From assembly GCA_964392965.1 (NCBI GenBank), contig CAYMSA010000069.1, positions 1-8,819 of the forward strand: 8,819 nt of DNA, written 5' to 3'. How positions within the stretch are numbered: position 1 is the stretch's first letter; every line of letters starts with the position of its first letter. Source of the stretch: CAYMSA01 sp964392965. GTDB lineage: Bacteria > Actinomycetota > Coriobacteriia > Anaerosomatales > Anaerosomataceae. Made by a program: the position numbers and the translations under genes. This document shows, in pieces, positions 7,601 to 8,819 of this stretch. The notes below the pieces were generated by a model. That model saw nothing but the letters and a program-made list of their open reading frames with translations. It was not told where the DNA came from and made no database searches.

Positions 7601-8819
7601 GCCGCCAAGCTGGTGCCTGCAGATCCGCTCTACGAGGGCTACTTCGGCGACTCTGTCGCCGTGAGCGGCGAAACGGTGATGGTTGGCTGCTTCAAGGCGA
7701 ACGCCGTCTACTCGTACGCCGAATCGGCCGCGTGGGGGCAGGTGGAGAAGATCACGGCCGCGGATGCAGGCGGTACCGATGGCTTCGGCTGCGCTGTCGC
7801 GCTCGACGGGGACCGGGCGCTCGTCGGTGCCTATCTCGACCAGGGAGAAGTGACGTTCGCGGGCTCGGCATACGTGTTCGAGCGCACCGGCGGAACCTGG
7901 CAGGAAGTACGGAGGCTCATTGCCGATGATGGTGTCACAGGGGACAACTTCGGCTGGGCTGTAGCGCTGGATGGCGAGTGTGGAGCGGTGGGTGCGTACC
8001 TGGATGACACCGCCGGCGGCGTGGACGTGGGCTCTGTGTACGCCTATGGCGAGGGCAGCTACGAGGTCCTCGAGGACTCTGTGCTTTCGGTGTCGGCACC
8101 GGGCGTGCTCGCCAACGACGCGGATCCCGAAGGCGCGACACTCGTGGCCGGAGTCGACACGGAGCCTGCGCACGGTGCGCTGGTTCTCGCCGCTGACGGC
8201 GGCTTCAGCTACACGCCCGCATCCGACTACAACGGCGCCGACTCCTTCACCTACACCGTCTCAGACGGCGTGGGCGGCATCGACACGGCGACTGTGTCAC
8301 TCTCCGTCACGCCGGTGCAGGATGCCCCTGTCGCCGCGGACGACACCTACACGACATTCGCGGACACAGCGCTCATTGTCGCAGCCCCGGGCGTACTCGC
8401 AAATGACACCGATGTGGACTCGCCATCCATCTCAGCGGTGCTGTGGGGCGACCCCATCTCCGGCGCAGTCATCTCGCTTTCGGCCGACGGCTCGTTCAGC
8501 TACACGCCGCGCAGCGGCTTCGTCGGCACCGACTACTTCACGTACCGCGCCTTCGACGGAACCCTGTACTCGGAGCCGGTGACGGTCTGGGTCACCGTCA
8601 CAGCTCCCAACACCGCCCCCGTCGCCACCGCTGACAGCTACTCGACCCCGGCGAACACGAAGCTCACGGTGACAGCTCCCGGTGTGCTCGGAAACGATAC
8701 GGACGCCGAGGATGACCCGCTCACGGCAGTCACGGTGGCAGGCCCCGCCCACGGCACGCTCGCACTCAACACGAACGGCTCGTTCACCTACACACCTGCT
8801 GCAGGCTACGTGGGGGGCG
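4652..8819 (+). CDS. Large exported multi-repeat protein: RCC1 repeats, FG-GAP propeller, tandem-95 Ig-like repeats (3' end outside window)
   Basis: A continuous frame of 1389 codons runs off the right edge with no stop or frameshift. Residues 1-40 are a Sec signal peptide: VRR, a hydrophobic core (14-33) and an AHA cleavage site before Gly41. Then come 14 RCC1-type repeats (86-623), a beta-sandwich-like segment (651-752), seven FG-GAP repeats (768-1132) and three tandem-95/Big_9 Ig-like repeats (1136-1389, third incomplete). The layout is that of a secreted or cell-surface protein for adhesion or extracellular binding; the ligand is unknown, and the expected C-terminal anchor or sorting signal is off-window. 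No lipobox is present. A GAGGGG at 4642-4647 precedes ATG by 4 bases. No catalytic domain is visible in the part seen. The gene is divergent from the DUF389 gene and appears to be its own transcription unit. Long open frames on the opposite strand are shadows of this gene. Confidence 0.93.
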   Translation, partial: MRASATVVSPVRRAVSAVLVVLVASMGLIFVPLERQSAHAGETPQAVWDLQGDFSGNASTTGDETTLRGVVTSGTGRVMLRQPLMAIAAGTEHTVGLRADGTCVAVGANDFGECDVSGWRDIIAISTGDDHTVGLKADGTCVGAGWTSWGQLDVSTWEGIVAIASGDDHTVGLKADGTVVAAGYNGEGQCDVSGWHDIVAVAAGYHTTIGLMADGTVVGTGWNFYGQLDLSAWEDIVAVAAGWGHTVGLKADGTVLAIGYDAQGQCGVGGPAWTDIVAVAAGYEHTVGLRADGSVVAVGYNWWHQCDVSALADVVSIAAGANHTVALAEDGVTLAVGDNRNGQCSFYEWQDLVSVAAGEDHTIAAVSDGTCVTVGDNDYGQLHVTAWEGVAQVAAGEDFSVGLKGDGTCVAAGDNYYGQCNVTPAAGWTGITAIATGDDHVIGLKDNGTVLAIGDNSRGQLAVGGWTGIRAIAGGMYHTVGVTDSGTCIAVGANEDGQCEVTGPEWNDIIAVAAGDWHTVGLRSDGTCVGAGEDDLGQLDVSPADGWTDIIAIAAGDEHTVGLKSDGTCVAAGYNDWGQCDVSAWTDIVAVSAGYGFTVGLREDGTCVAVGGSDCNQCEVTGWNDPVRPRLAGTIGGSADAVGLRVDGGTSGASWGSIETVTSTLRRGHAVKFAVRASDDGVTWSEPLGSDGEPVDWTDGTGTYLGQAFGDAEARTQLTAVPSSRYLDIVVRLESGGQGTPLLEMITLTYEPNRAPIAADDPGAMSAVDNITAADGAAADAFGHEVDISGDTLVIGSHLDDDAGSASGSAYVYVRSGAEWVAQAKLTASDAAERDWFGHSVAVDGDTVVVGAPMADSPAVDAGAVYVFTRTGDSWSQAAKLTGDGAGDSRFGWAVDLSGDTLVSGSGSDANWQGAAYVFTGSGASWSRQAKLLAADGAYGDEMGNTIAVDGDVVALGARGDDEGSYNTGSAFVFKRTDGSWAQAAKLVPADPLYEGYFGDSVAVSGETVMVGCFKANAVYSYAESAAWGQVEKITAADAGGTDGFGCAVALDGDRALVGAYLDQGEVTFAGSAYVFERTGGTWQEVRRLIADDGVTGDNFGWAVALDGECGAVGAYLDDTAGGVDVGSVYAYGEGSYEVLEDSVLSVSAPGVLANDADPEGATLVAGVDTEPAHGALVLAADGGFSYTPASDYNGADSFTYTVSDGVGGIDTATVSLSVTPVQDAPVAADDTYTTFADTALIVAAPGVLANDTDVDSPSISAVLWGDPISGAVISLSADGSFSYTPRSGFVGTDYFTYRAFDGTLYSEPVTVWVTVTAPNTAPVATADSYSTPANTKLTVTAPGVLGNDTDAEDDPLTAVTVAGPAHGTLALNTNGSFTYTPAAGYVGG
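4907..6520 (+). repeat. Fourteen RCC1-type repeats of about 38 residues within the exported protein
   Basis: Repeats begin at residues 86, 124, 162, 200, 238, 278, 316, 354, 392, 433, 471, 511, 552 and 590, so the period is 38-41 residues (114-123 bases). The consensus is DIVAVAAGDDHTVGLKADGT followed by CVAVGDNDYGQCDVSGW. Repeats of this RCC1_2 type build beta-propellers. DNA identity between copies is locally high: the 19-mer CGGGCGATGACCACACCGT occurs at 5031-5049 and 5145-5163, exactly 114 bases apart, and a 17-mer in repeat 1 (4964-4980) recurs in repeat 11 (6119-6135). Eighteen cysteines lie here, mostly at DGTC and GQC. Confidence 0.9.
6602..6907 (+). other. Beta-sandwich-like segment between the RCC1 and FG-GAP blocks
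   Basis: Residues 651-752 contain AVKFAVRASDDGVTWSEPLG (670-689) and RYLDIVVRLESGGQGTPLLE (725-744), then ITLTYEP. The pairing of a 'ras-ddG-tWS' strand with a 'ry-d-vvrL-s...tP-L--i-l-Y' strand is common in accessory domains of bacterial surface and carbohydrate-binding proteins. I recognise the pattern but cannot name a family with certainty. It is a predicted spacer or binding domain. Confidence 0.55.
6908..6934 (+). other. Detached lead-in of the first tandem-95 repeat
   Basis: Residues 753-761 read NRAPIAADD, the usual first strand of a tandem-95/Big_9 unit; compare DAPVAADD (1224-1231) and NTAPVATAD (1320-1328) before the second and third units. Here it is followed by the FG-GAP block instead of the rest of the unit, which resumes at residue 1136. 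Confidence 0.6.
6953..8047 (+). repeat. Seven FG-GAP repeats, predicted single seven-bladed beta-propeller
   Basis: The repeat core is FGxxVAVDGDTVVVGAPxDD...GSAYVFxRxGxxWxxxAKLTAxD. It starts at F782, F837, F891, M943, F998, F1045 and F1100, with spacings of 55, 54, 52, 55, 47 and 55 residues. Seven copies match a complete integrin-like propeller. The fourth has MG in place of FG. The fifth lacks the acidic loop (VGCFKANAVYSY instead of VGxxxDDxxxxxxGSAYVF). Acidic loops in most other copies, such as SHLDDDAG and ARGDDEG, could bind calcium, though this is unproved. Confidence 0.88.
8057..8818 (+). repeat. Three tandem-95 (Big_9 / cadherin-like) Ig repeats, third truncated by window edge
   Basis: Aligned tyrosines at residues 1137, 1233 and 1330 give periods of 96 and 97 residues. 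Each unit has APGVLANDxD (1149-1158, 1245-1254, 1342-1351), then HGALVL/HGTLAL or an equivalent, then DGxFSYTPxxxYxGxDSFTY. Unit 2 replaces the HGxL turn with SGAVISLS. Such repeats usually come in long runs and act as stalks in large surface proteins, so more copies are expected to the right. The third ends at YVGG. Confidence 0.9.

Noticed and set aside
6713..8173. Open frame of 486 codons on the minus strand
   Set aside because: It is antisense to the FG-GAP block. The product is rich in Arg, His and Val without domain pattern, as expected for a shadow frame in GC-rich DNA.

Overview
The window is GC-rich bacterial DNA, densely coded, with strong G/C preference at third codon positions. 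An ATPase-lipoprotein-permease-permease amino-acid importer, a LapA-domain protein, a DUF389 membrane protein and a very large repeat-built exported protein together suggest a high-GC Gram-positive, perhaps an environmental actinobacterium of the Coriobacteriia type. That placement is inference: no rRNA or marker gene is present.

Region 1 (1-2699, + strand) is one operon for a polar amino-acid ABC importer. It holds the C-terminal part of the ATPase, whose start lies off the left edge, then a lipoprotein receptor and two HisM-type permeases whose stop and start codons overlap. The receptor closely resembles, from memory, the PEB1 aspartate/glutamate-binding protein of Campylobacter jejuni, and the gene order also matches the peb1 locus. 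Import of aspartate/glutamate is the best guess.

Region 2 (2842-4464) holds two convergent membrane-protein genes whose stops are 3 bases apart. One is a small LapA-domain protein with two membrane segments and a cytoplasmic coiled coil. The other is a DUF389 (TIGR00341-type) protein with a soluble N-terminal domain, a very acidic linker and six or seven membrane segments.

Region 3 (4652 to the right edge, + strand) is a single open frame of at least 1389 codons with no stop in the window. It encodes an exported protein: signal peptide, 14 short RCC1-type repeats of about 38 residues, a beta-sandwich-like segment, seven FG-GAP repeats (one predicted seven-bladed propeller), then three tandem-95 Ig-like repeats, the last cut by the window edge. 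The most interesting observation is that the FG-GAP propeller seems to sit inside the first Ig-like repeat: the usual lead-in NRAPIAADD lies before the propeller and the rest of that repeat resumes after it. The RCC1 block carries 18 cysteines at two fixed repeat positions and shows a partly alternating Cys/Leu pattern, which suggests growth by two-repeat duplication. I see no RNA gene, CRISPR array, insertion sequence or defence/toxin system, and no non-coding stretch longer than 187 bases.
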